A stretch of 64,000 bases of DNA from Malus domestica (Eukaryota; Streptophyta; Magnoliopsida; Rosales; Rosaceae): positions 19,441,001 through 19,505,000 of the forward strand of contig NC_091674.1 of NCBI RefSeq assembly GCF_042453785.1. The letters run 5' to 3'. The notes beneath the pieces were generated by a model. The model searched no databases. It saw only the letters and a list, made by a program, of their open reading frames with translations, and was not told the DNA's origin. Each line of letters begins with the position of its first letter. The stretch's first letter is position 1. This document shows, one piece after another, positions 11,126 to 20,513 of this stretch. The translations under genes were made by a program, and so were the position numbers.

Positions 11126-11462
11126 TATTGAATTTCAAGGTTTGTATATTTTTCATAAACTTTACAAGAGAGAGAACAAAGCTCTTATAAAGAGCTGGAG
11201 AACAGATTACAAGATAATGGACTTTTACCACTACCTACCACATGGTTTCTGCCCTAAGTAACCGGACACACCAAGGATTGAACAAATAACAATATACAAG
11301 TAAGGAAATCCCAGATTTTAGGGAGAAACATTGACAAAAAGAAAAGTATGGTTGAACAAGAAGTGAGATGACAAGTTGGAAGGTTGTAGCCATCACTTTA
11401 ACCCATAACTTAGCTATAGTGATAATTACAACCCATACTTGTGACTTTGATCTATTTTAACA
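11126..11462 (-). repeat. Copia 3' LTR (element orientation)
   Basis: This 337-bp LTR reads TGTTAAAATAG at its 5' end on the minus strand and ends CTTGAAATTCAATA. It pairs with 19670-20006. The adjacent polypurine tract GAGGGGGAG lies at 11463-11471 (minus strand). Confidence 0.9.
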
Positions 11463-11474
11463 CTCCCCCTCAAG

Positions 11475-13440
11475 CTTGGATTGAGGAGATTGATTGATCC
11501 AAGCTTGGACAAAAGACCTTGAAACACGACAGTCACCAATGGCTTGGTGAAGAAATCAGCAAACTGACGAGAACTCAGAGTGTAACGAGTTTGTATGATC
11601 TTTGATTGAACCTTTTCACGGATGTAATGGCAGTCAACCTCGATATGCTTGATCCTCTCATCAAAAACAAGATTAGAAGCTATATGCATGGCTACTTGGT
11701 TATCACACATGAGAGTCATTGGTTGAGAGCTAGGAAACCTTAAATAAAAAAGAAGGCCTTTGAGCCAGATTAATTCACAAGCAGTAGTTGCCATAGCCCT
11801 ATACTCAGCCTCAACACTTGATCGAGCAATCACACTTTGCTTCTTGCTTTTCCAACTTACCAGATTACCTCCAACAAAAATACAGAAACCAGTAGTTGAC
11901 TTGCGATGCAAAGAGTTGCCTGCCCAGTCCACGTCAGTGTAACCAAGAATGTGAGTGTGAGCATTGTTTTGCATCAAAAGACCACTTCCCACATAACCTT
12001 TCAAGTACCGCAATATTCTCTTAACAACTTGTAAATAATCCATTGTTGGAGAATGCATAAATTAACTCACAAGGCTGACAGCAAAGGCAATGTCCGACCT
12101 TGTTATTGTAAGATAAATAAGTCTCCCAACTAACCTTTGGTGGTAACTAATATCAATGAGTGTTTCTCCATCCATGGTCGTTTTGTGTTTGCAGTCAAGG
12201 GGTGTAGATGCAGGCTTGCAATCCAACATATCAGCTTCTTGAAGCAAATCGAGAATATACTTCCGTTGATTCAAAAACATTCCCTTCTTAGAAGTTGCCA
12301 TTTCAATGCCAGAGAAATATTTGAGTGTCCTAAGATCTTTAATGGAAAACTTCTGCTTGAAGGTGTTCTTTAGTAACACAATTTCACTGGCATTATCACC
12401 TGTGACAATGAGATCGTCCACATAAATAAGAACCATTAGGGTTCCACTGGGACAAATTCGAACAAAGAGAGATGAATCTGCATTGCTTCTCTTGAAGCCA
12501 ACTTCTTCAAAAACTGAGGTCAACTTTGAATACCAAGCACGAGGAGATAGTTTTAATCCGTAAATGGATTTGTGCAGTTTGTAGACTAACTCGGGGTCAC
12601 TGGATTGAGGATGACCAGGAGGGAGTTTCATGTAAACTTCTTCTTCAAGTTCACCATTCAGAAATGCATTTTTAACATCCATTTGATATAGAGGCCATGC
12701 ATGGTTAATTGCAACAGATAACAACACTCAAATTGTGTTCATCTTAGCTACAGAAGCAAAGGTCTCCTTGTAATCTATCCCAAAAGTTTGAGTAAAACCA
12801 TGAGCTACCAGTCTAGCCTTGTGTCTTTCCAAGGTGCCATCAGAATGGAACTTGGTTTTGTACACCCATCTACTTCCCACTGCCTTTTTTCCTGATGGTA
12901 GCTTGATAAGACTCCACGTTCTATTGTCATCCAAGGCTTTCAACTTTTCCTTCATAGCTTTCTTCCACTCATCTTGCTGCATTGCCTCCTGAAAACTTCT
13001 TGGTTCAGAAGCATTGGATATGGAATTGAGAAAGGTTGCATGCTTGGATGCCACCATTTGGTATGAAAGGTACTTAGCAAAGGGATACCTTGCATTGTAA
13101 GTTACATAATCCAACAACCTTGAAGGTGGTTGACGATTATGAGAAGGGTTTTTTCTTCCTTGAGGCAAAACATGTGATGATTCTGGGTCCTCATGAGTTG
13201 AGTGGGATGTAGGTGACTGAATTGATGGTTCTAGCAAGATTTCCTCTTCATGACTTAGAGAATTCTCATGTTCTCTGTCAATGGACATGGATATATTTTC
13301 CTCACTGGTTGTTAGTCTTGGTAAAGGGAAGATTTCGAAGGCATTCTCCCCCTAACTTAAACCTTCCACTGATTGTTCAAAGAAAGGTGTAGTTTCATCA
13401 AAATTTACATCCTTTGAGATAATGATTTTCCTTGAAGAAT
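11475..13440 (-). pseudogene. Copia reverse transcriptase and RNase H, with stops
   Basis: The minus strand encodes the copia RT: KAVGSRWVYKTKFHSDG, then QMDVKNAFLNG, SIYGLKLSPRAWY and the catalytic YVDDL. RNase H follows, with YTDVDWAGN, TTGFCIFVGGN and SSVEAEYRAMA. Two in-frame stops interrupt it, one near 12728 before VLLSVA and one near 12061 before FMHSP. In related elements these positions are normally R and Q, so they fit CGA to TGA and CAA to TAA changes. The N-terminal side reaches a low-complexity linker near 13290. There is no sign of selection to keep it intact. Confidence 0.88.
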
Positions 13441-13450
13441 GATTGTAACA

Positions 13451-13993
13451 CTAGTAACCTTTTTGTGTTGAAGAATATCCCAAGAAAACATATTTGCTAG
13501 CTCTTGGGTCAAGCTTGTCACGGTGTATTGAAGCAACATGAACATAACATGGACAATGAAAAATTTTCAAACGAGACAAGTCAATCTTTCTTCCTTTCAA
13601 GACTTCGTAGGGTGATTTTTGATCCAACACCCTACTAGGCAGTCTATTGATCAAATAGGTAGCAGAAAGCACCCTTTGAGACCAAAACTTTTTGGGAACA
13701 TTCATATGTAACATTAAGGCTCTAGTCTTTTCAAGCAAATCCCTATTTTTCCTATCGGCCACTCCATTTTGTTGAGGAATGCCAACACAACTTGTTTGAT
13801 GGAATACCCCATGGGAACTTAAGTATTGAGACATGTTATTTGACATGTACTCAGTGTCATTATCAGACCTTAAGGTGTGAATATGACAATCAAAATGAGT
13901 TGTTACAAGTTTATGAAAATCTTTTAACATATTCATGACTTCACTCTTGCACTTTAAAAGGTATAACCAAGTAATCCTTGAATAATCATCCAC
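13451..13993 (-). pseudogene. Copia integrase core, altered catalytic glutamate
   Basis: An open stretch of about 180 residues carries the integrase core: MDDYSRITWLYLLKCKSEV, then LRSDND, and PQQNGVADRKN near residue 76. Copia integrases normally read NGVAERKN there, and that Glu is the third residue of the DDE triad. Here it is Asp, which should weaken or abolish strand transfer. The end shows the usual LSRLKIFHCPCYVHV region. Confidence 0.85.
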
Positions 13994-14041
13994 AAATGTT
14001 AAAAAGTATTTATAACCATCAAAAGATTCAATTGTAGGTCC

Positions 14042-15043
14042 TCAGATATCTGAATGAACAAGTTCAAATAATTTACTAGCTCTAGACACTGAGGAATTGA
14101 AAGGTAACCTAGTAGATTTGGAGAAGTGACAAGTATCACACTCCAAACTACCTTTACATATTGTGGGAAACAAAATGGACAAAACATGGTTTGAGGGATG
14201 AGCAAGACGATGATGCCAAATTAGTTGTTCCTGAGAAAGGCTTGAGCTGACTTGAAGACTCCTAGGTTTTGGAAGATTCTTTGAAAGATAGTACAACCCA
14301 TTTAGGAAGAAACCCTCACCAATCTTCCTCTTGGTGACTATATCCTGAAAGATGACCTGATCAGAAGAAAAAATAACATGACAATTTAGTTGTCCTGTGA
14401 TTTTTCCTACTGATAAAAGATGAAATGGAAAGGAATGAACATACAAGGTTGATGACTCTATTTGATCAGAGATCAAATTAATTTTCCCTTTTCCAACAAC
14501 TGAGACGCCCTTACCATTTGCTACTGGCACTTGTGAAAAGTTTTTCATTTTTTCGAAGTCATATAAATGTGAAGATTTGTTTGTCATATGGTATGTGGCT
14601 CCTGAGTCTATTATCCAATAATCATGCACAAGACTAGCATTTAAAGCAATGGAGAAAGCTTTCAATATACCTGGAATTTGTTTACTTGAGCCTCCATGAT
14701 CAGAATCAGCAAGAAACCCAGCAAATTTCCTTAGCAAGGTAGTAGGGCTTTCAATTTCAGTTCTAATTGTATTCTCTAGATCTCCACTTCTTTGTCTCCC
14801 TTGTAAATAGACAGCAAACTCGTTGATCAAGTTCACTAGATTGGAAGTGAAGTCAAGCAAGCTTTCACTTAAGGAAGGAGGAGCATCTAAAGCTGCATGA
14901 TTAGCCTTGTACAAGGATGGTTGTGAGTTTCTCTGGAGCCCCTTGTTCTTTTGGAAGTTTGGCTTGAGCTCAGGATGTAGAATCCAATATTTGTCAATGG
15001 TGTGTCCACCATAGTTGCAATGTTTGCACTTCAGGTCAAACAT
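14042..15043 (-). pseudogene. Copia gag zinc knuckle, protease and pre-integrase region
   Basis: The minus strand encodes a nucleocapsid CCHC knuckle, CKHCNYGGHTIDKY, in which the last Cys is Tyr. The aspartic protease signature WIIDSGATYHMTN follows at about residue 146. The GAG-pre-integrase zinc motif comes last: LIWHHRLAHPSNHV with CDTCHF. The frame is open for 333 codons. The lost Cys should impair RNA packaging. Confidence 0.87.
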
Positions 15044-15141
15044 TATGCCCTTGTCACTTCTATCATCTGAGAACTTGTGGTTTGAAAATATGCCCTAGAC
15101 TCAGGCAATCTGTTTTTGGTTTCAAGATTCATCACTTTCCT

Positions 15142-15571
15142 TCAAGTTTCTTCACGTTGAATAATGGCACATACACTTGAGAATGAAGGTAGCTCACTGT
15201 TCATCAGAATGTGACTACGTAGATCTTCATAATTTGAGCTAAGACTAGCCAAGAGTTGAAAAATCTTATCTTCTTCAGCTCTCTTCAAAAGCATGGAAGT
15301 ATCTGTGGTGTGAGGCATGTATACATCAAGCTCATTCCACATACTCTTGATATCACCCAAGTGTTGAACAAAAGACTTACTTTCTTGTTGCAAGCTCCTT
15401 TTTTAGTTGAAAATTTCGGGCAACATTGTTTTGATTTCCAAACATCTCGCAGACATTTTTCCAGAGATGGAAGGAAGACTCTGAATAGCTGAAGATCTCA
15501 GCTAGCTTCCTCTCCATGGAGTTGAGAAGCCACGACATGACAAGTTGATCCTTGCATAGCCATGTCCCATA
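15142..15571 (-). pseudogene. Copia gag, downstream part
   Basis: This is the continuation of gag after the hAT insertion: TWLCKDQLVMSWLLNSMERK, then FHLWKNVCEMFGNQNNVAR and KSFVQHLGDIKSMWNELDVY. This is the retrotransposon gag (UBN2-type) domain. A frame change occurs near 15377-15393 at RKQ/QQES. Removing the hAT element and one 8-bp repeat rejoins it to the upstream part at the YGTWLC codons. Confidence 0.85.
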
Positions 15572-15779
15572 CAGTGGCGGATCCACAGTGGGGTCGTCGG
15601 GGTCGCACGACCCCTTGGAAACCATGGAAACAACCTTAAAGCTCCCATATGCGACCTCTTAGAGCTGGGGTCGTCGGGGTCGTCGGGGTCGGACTCGCAC
15701 GCCAACTGTTCGACAAAAATCCTGAACCAAGACTCGGCAGGAAGAGGAAGAAGAAGCAGCGCTCGCGCGCGCTTCTTTT

Positions 15780-15900
15780 TTTTCAAAACAGACGGGCAAA
15801 ACGGCGTCGTTTTGGCCCAGGAAATTTTTTTAAATGACCTGGCCAAAACGGCGTCGTTTTGGGCCAGGCCGAACAAAAAAAAAAAAAAAAAAATTCCCAC
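15780..15900. repeat. Duplicated AAAACGGCGTCGTTTTG block and poly-A tract inside the hAT element
   Basis: AAAACGGCGTCGTTTTGG followed by CCAGG occurs twice, near 15798 and 15846, each nearly palindromic. A run of about 20 A follows. The block is in the non-coding left arm and could form hairpins. No function is known to me. Confidence 0.6.
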
Positions 15901-16109
15901 CGTGTCCCCCCCCCAATCCCAACCTTCCTACCCGACTTCTATACAATCAAAAGCCCCAATTTCTTTTCCTCCAACCCTAACTCAATCCCCCCAAACCCTC
16001 AACTCCTCTCCTCCCTTACTGCTGCTGCCCCCAAACCCTCAACTCCATCTCCTCCCTTGCTGCTCCCCTGCTGGCGGCTCCAACTCCATCTCCTCCCTTT
16101 GTTTATATT

Positions 16110-16840
16110 GTGAGTATTTATTTTGAATATTTTGTATATGTAGAATATATTTAATTAATTGAAATTCAATTCATATTTATTTTGTGAGTTTTTATTGATG
16201 GTTTGTTTATATTGATGGTTTGTTTATATTGTGAGTTTTTATTGGTTTGTTTTTATTGATGGTTTGTTTATATTGTGATTTTTTATTTTCATTATTTTGT
16301 ATATGTAGAATGCAAGATGAGATATTTAATTTAATTGAAATCCAATTCATATTTATTTTGATTATGTTTATGGTTTGTTTATATTGTGAGTATTTATTTT
16401 GAATATTTTGTATATGTAGAATATATTTAATTTAATTGAAATTCAATTCATATTTATTTTGATTATATTGATGGTTTGTTTATATTGTGAGTTTTTATTT
16501 TCATTATTTTGTATATGTAGAATGCAAGATGAGATATTTAATTTAATTGAAATCCAATTCATATTTATTTTGATTATGTTTATGGTTTGTTTATATTGTG
16601 AGTATTTATTTTGAATATTTTGTATATGTAGAATATATTTAATTTAATTGAAATTCAATTCATATTTATTTTGATTATATTGATGGTTTGTTTATATTGT
16701 GATTTTTTATTTTCATTATTTTGTATATGTAGAATGCAAGATGAGATATTTAATTTAATTGAAATCCAATTCATATTTATTTTGATTATGTTTATGGTTT
16801 GTTTATATTGTGAGTATTTATTTTGAATATTTTGTATATG
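16110..16840 (+). repeat. 212-bp higher-order tandem repeat upstream of the transposase
   Basis: Landmark GAATATTTTGTATATGTAGA recurs at about 16401, 16613 and 16825, a period of 212 bp. An earlier landmark near 16125 is 276 bp away. Each unit consists of two related halves of about 106 bp, one with GAATATATTTAA and one with GAATGCAAGATGAG. The array is very AT-rich and ends 11 bp before the transposase ATG. It probably lies in the leader or an intron of the transposase transcript. Confidence 0.85.
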
Positions 16841-16850
16841 TAGCATTATT

Positions 16851-19217
16851 ATGGAACGGTTTTTTAAGAGAAAGTCATCATCGGGTTCGGGTAGTTCGAA
16901 TAATGTTGATAGTTCAAATACTGTCGGTAGTTCAAGAACTCCAAGTTCAAGACAAAGTCAGTTAGATGATGTTTTGGGTAATCTTCAAGCGGATCCTGGA
17001 TTAAGAACTCGAATAATAGATTATGACGCTAATATGAGAGATGAGGTCCGAAGATTATATCTACAAAAATGACCTTGTCAACCTAGAGGTCATAATTTCC
17101 CAATAACTAATATGTCGGGAATTAATCGACGCTTCATTCCCCAATGGTTTGATGAGTTTGATTGGTTGGAGTATAGTGTATCTAAAGATGCGGCATTTTG
17201 TCTCTATTGCTATCTCTTTAAAACCAATTTTGAACAAGTGGGTAGTGAAGCTTTCACTGGAGATGGATTTAAGAATTGGAAGAAAGGGAGAGAAAGATTT
17301 AAGATGCATGTTGGACCGGTTGGGAGTGTTCATAATAAGGCTAGAGAAGCTGCTACAAATTTGATGAATCAAGCTACATATATTGAAATGGTAGTGAGCA
17401 AACACTCTGACCAAGCTCGTAAGGCTTATCGCACATGCTTGATTGCTTAAATCAAGTGCACTAAGTTTTTATTGCGACAAGGTCTTCCTTTTCGTGGCCA
17501 TGATGAAAGTGCCACTTCAAGCAATAGGGGAAATTACTTGGAGTTATTGCAATTCCTTGCAGATAATAATGATAAAGTTAGAGAAGTTGTGATGGGGAAT
17601 CTCAAATTACTAGCTCCTTCCATTCAAAAAGAAATTGTGAATTCATGTGCCCTTGAAACACTTGATGCTATCATGGATGGTCTAAAAGATAGATTCTTTT
17701 CAATATTGGTGGATGAAGCACGTGATGTGTCTGTGAAAGAGCAAATGGCTATGGTGTTGCGTTATGTGGATGACAACGGGCATGTAATTGAAAGATTTGT
17801 GGGTATCCAACATGTTACCGACACTACTTCAAGTTCACTAAAGGATGCTATTGACACATTGTTTTCTCGCTACAGTTTGAGCATTTCCAAGCTACGAGGA
17901 CAAGGTTATGATGGTGCTAGCAATATGAGAGGTGAGTTGAATGGCCTTAAAACAAAGATATTGAGAGAACAACCTTGTGCATATTATGTTCATTGCTTTG
18001 CTCATCAACTTCAACTAGCTCTTGTTGCCGTAGCAAAGAATAATATAGACATTGCCTCTTTTTTTGCAACGGCTAATAATGTGGTTAATCATGTTGGAGC
18101 ATCTTGTAAGCGGCGTGATTCACTTAGAGGGCAACTTCAAGAAGAGCTTGTGATAGCTTTTGAAAATGATTGTCTTATAACGGGGCGAGGCTTAAATCAA
18201 GAAACAAGTCTCAAACGTGCCGGTGACACACGATGGAACTCACACTATGGTACCTTGATTAACATCATTTCTATGTTTTCATCCGTGGTTCATGTGCTTC
18301 AAATGGTTATTGATGATAATCCCAATGAAAGTGCGGGTGAAGCAAATACGTTAATGAGAGTGATACTTACTTTTGAGTTTGTGTTTCACCTTTTCTTGAT
18401 GAAAGTCATATTGGGACTCACAAATGATTTGTCACAAGCATTGCAAAGGAAAGATCAAGAAATTGTGAATGCAATGGCTTTAGTGAAATCATGCAAGGAA
18501 AAGCTATATTGGATGAGGAATAATGGGTTCGATGCATTGGTTGATGAAGTATCTTCTTTTTGTGAAAAACATCATATTGATGTTCCTAACATGGAAGAGG
18601 CATTTATACTTCCAGGGAGGTCAAGGCGTTATGCTCCAATAAAGACAAATCGTCATCATTATCGTGTGGAGCTCTTTATTTATGTCATTGATGAGCAAAT
18701 TACGGAGTTAGAGGATCGCTTTAATGAGGTAAATACCGAGTTGCTTATTCGTATGGCATGTTTGAGTCCGAAAGATTCATTTGTAGCTTTTGATAAACCA
18801 AAGTTACTTCGTCTTGCTCAATTTTATCCTCAAGACTTTTCGGATGAAGATCGTTTGGCACTTGAAGATCAACTTGAGATTTATATTCATTATGTGTGTT
18901 CCAGTAGTGATTTCTCTCAATTGGAAGGGATTGGTGATCTTGCAAAAAAAATGGTGGAGACAAGGATGCATCAAGTATTCAATTATGTATATTTGCTCAT
19001 TACATTGTCTTTAGTTTTACCAGTTGCAACTGCTTCAGTGGAGAGAGCATTTTCTGTCATGAATATTGTTAAGGGTCCACTTAGGAACAAAATGGGAGAT
19101 CAATGGTTGAGTTATAGCTTGCTTGTTTATATTGAGAGAGATATTTTTGCTTGTATTGAAAATGAAGCTATAATGCTTCGTTTTCAAAATATGAAACCTC
19201 GTCGTGGACAATTATAG
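16851..19217 (+). pseudogene. hAT transposase (TTF zinc finger, DUF4371, hAT dimerisation), two nonsense mutations
   Basis: A single frame of 789 codons runs from ATG 16851 to TAG 19217, interrupted by TGA at 17070-17072 and TAA at 17448-17450. The order is a Ser-rich N-terminus (MERFFKRKSSSGSG), a TTF-type zinc finger (AFCLYCYLFK...), and DUF4371/RNase-H-like core pieces ILVDEARDVSVKEQM and GQGYDGASNM. The GDTRWNSHYGTL motif and the C-terminal hAT dimerisation domain (LPVATASVERAFSVM) follow. The first stop falls in the usual YLQKGPCQP motif, where Gly is expected, so GGA to TGA is likely. Everything else is intact, implying recent inactivation. Confidence 0.92.
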
Positions 19218-19388
19218 TTTGTAATATTGTTTCCATTATGAATTATGAATGAAAGTACTATGATTTCATTTTCAATATGTTTTTCCATCCTAAATTTTTA
19301 TTTGAATTTTTACACTGCGACCCCTTGGGGTAAGATTCCTGGATCCGCCACTGGTCCCATATAAAGGTGATGAAATTTCAGGTGCCTG

Positions 19389-19589
19389 AATGGTTCAATT
19401 CACGTAGCCAAGCTTTGATCTTCGACCGAGAGCAAGTGAAACTGCTCGAGACCATGGAAGATAGTTGAACTCATTCAGCAAAACTAAACTGAGTATTTGA
19501 TTTGGATTAACTTCTACTTCGGTAAAATTTGAAGTGGGTGAAACACTAGAGCTTGCAGTATTAGGACTAAGAGGATTTTCCTCAGCCAT
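19389..19589 (-). pseudogene. Copia gag, N-terminal part
   Basis: ATG at 19589 (minus) opens MAEENPLSPNTASSSVSP, then NEFNYLPWSRAVSLALG and LGYVN, followed by TGA at 19393-19395. The expected continuation is NGT, so the stop fits GGA to TGA. The frame goes on to the hAT target duplication. The primer-binding site lies upstream at about 19658-19669. Confidence 0.8.
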
Positions 19590-19657
19590 TTGAAACAGTT
19601 GTGGACAACAAAGAGGTTGAAGAAGACGATATGCAGAGACAGGCCATTGTGGTCACT

Positions 19658-19669
19658 GCTCTGATACCA
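19658..19669 (-). promoter_or_regulatory. Copia primer-binding site
   Basis: The minus strand reads TGGTATCAGAGC directly next to the LTR. This is the complement of the 3' end of initiator tRNA-Met used by most plant copia elements. Confidence 0.9.
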
Positions 19670-20006
19670 TATTGAATTTCAAGGTTTGTATATTTTTCAT
19701 AAACTTTACAAGAGAGAGAACAAAGTTCTTATAAAGAGTAGGAGAACAGATTACAAGATAGTGGACTTTTACCACTACCTACCACATGGTTTATGCCCTA
19801 AGAAACCGGACACACCAAGGATTGAACAAATAACAATAGACAAGTAAGGAAATCCCAGATTTTGGGAAGAAACATTGACAAAAAGAAAAGTATGGTTGAA
19901 CAGAAAGTGAGATGACAAGTTGGAAGGTTGTAGCCATCATTTTAACTCATAACTTAGCTATAGTGATAATTACAACCCATACTTGTGACTTTAATCTATT
20001 TCAACA
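19670..20006 (-). repeat. Copia 5' LTR (element orientation)
   Basis: This 337-bp LTR begins TGTTGAAATAG on the minus strand. It pairs with 11126-11462 and differs at about 15 positions by eye. Confidence 0.9.
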
Positions 20007-20241
20007 GGACAACCGAGTTTTCGAACTGAATTTTATTCAAAAATTGAGCAAAAGTTTGTGTGTGTGGTTAAAATTTTCACTCGCTTTGTTCATTTATTGA
20101 GGTAATATTTGATTATTTCTTACAGCCTGGTGGTTGCTAAGATTTTGAGGTTAGCAATTCTTGACTAAACTTCCTGAAGACGATTTGGAGAGGAAGTAAA
20201 ATAGCGTATTAAGGTAAATATATTTTTCTTCCTGTATTTGG

Positions 20242-20404
20242 AAAAAAATTTCATTGTGACCGAAATAATAATGATATACCACGTGGTGAAAAATTGTATT
20301 TTTTAAGTTACTAACTTTTTAACACACATATCCTATAATTTGTATAATAACACGTGATGTAATACTCTGTGTTCCAGTCATATTGAACAATCTCTTCTAT
20401 ATTT
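20242..20404 (+). mobile_element. Small MITE, about 163 bp
   Basis: Copy A reads CTGTATTTG, then this insert, then TATTTG and ACTGTCAGCTGG. Copy B goes straight from CTGTATTTG to ACTGTCAGCTGG. TATTTG is therefore the target duplication. Weak terminal inverted repeats (GAAAAAAATTTCATTGTGAC against GAAGAGATTGTTCAATATGA) are present. A related insertion is at about 48722-48889, sharing GTTACTAACTTTTTAACACA-like interior sequence. Confidence 0.75.
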
Positions 20405-20513
20405 GACTGTCAGCTGGAATTACAGGATAAAAGCGGCAATTACGTAATTCTATTAGTATTCCGAGGAGAGATATGGAAAAAGAAAGTATTAATCTGGTAT
20501 TTTTCTACATTTA

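Larger units (their letters stand above)
15572..19353 (+). mobile_element. hAT-superfamily DNA transposon with perfect 8-bp target duplication
   Basis: The 3782-bp element starts CAGTGGCGGATCCA and ends TGGATCCGCCACTG, an inverted repeat of 14 bp. It is flanked on both sides by GTCCCATA (15564-15571 and 19354-19361), the exact 8-bp duplication expected of hAT elements. It lies within copia gag. It encodes a TTF-zinc-finger/DUF4371/hAT-dimerisation transposase on the plus strand, broken by two stops. Subterminal GGGGTCG motifs (GGTCGTCGGGGTCG at the left, GCGACCCCTTGGGG at the right) are probable transposase binding sites (inference). Confidence 0.95.
11126..20006 (-). mobile_element. Ty1/copia LTR retrotransposon, interrupted by a hAT element
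   Basis: Two direct 337-bp LTRs bound the element (11126-11462 and 19670-20006), differing at about 15 sites by eye (near 4.5%). On the minus strand the order is 5' LTR, primer site TGGTATCAGAGC (initiator tRNA-Met type), gag, protease, integrase, RT, RNase H, a GAGGGGGAG polypurine tract and the 3' LTR. This order (integrase before RT) defines copia. Flanks AGATC and GGAC match the uninterrupted GGATC site in copy B, so they are a decayed target duplication. Gag is split at 15572-19353. Several stops make the element non-autonomous. Confidence 0.92.
9475..20513 (+). repeat. Tandem duplication, copy A (promoter and leader of CIP1-like gene 2)
   Basis: Unique parts at 9475-11125 and 20007-20513 match copy B (20514-22270) in the same order and orientation. 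Matching landmarks are ATTACATTTAACAAATGG at the left end, GGAAGCTTCTCTCT...CCGACTTTCAGTTTCAG in the leader exon, and AATAGCGTATTAAGG near the right end. Copy A holds three extra pieces that B lacks: a MITE (10014-10212), the copia element (11126-20006) and a small insertion (about 20242-20404). It also has an internal 156-bp duplication. Without these it is about 1.6 kb long. Confidence 0.88.
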
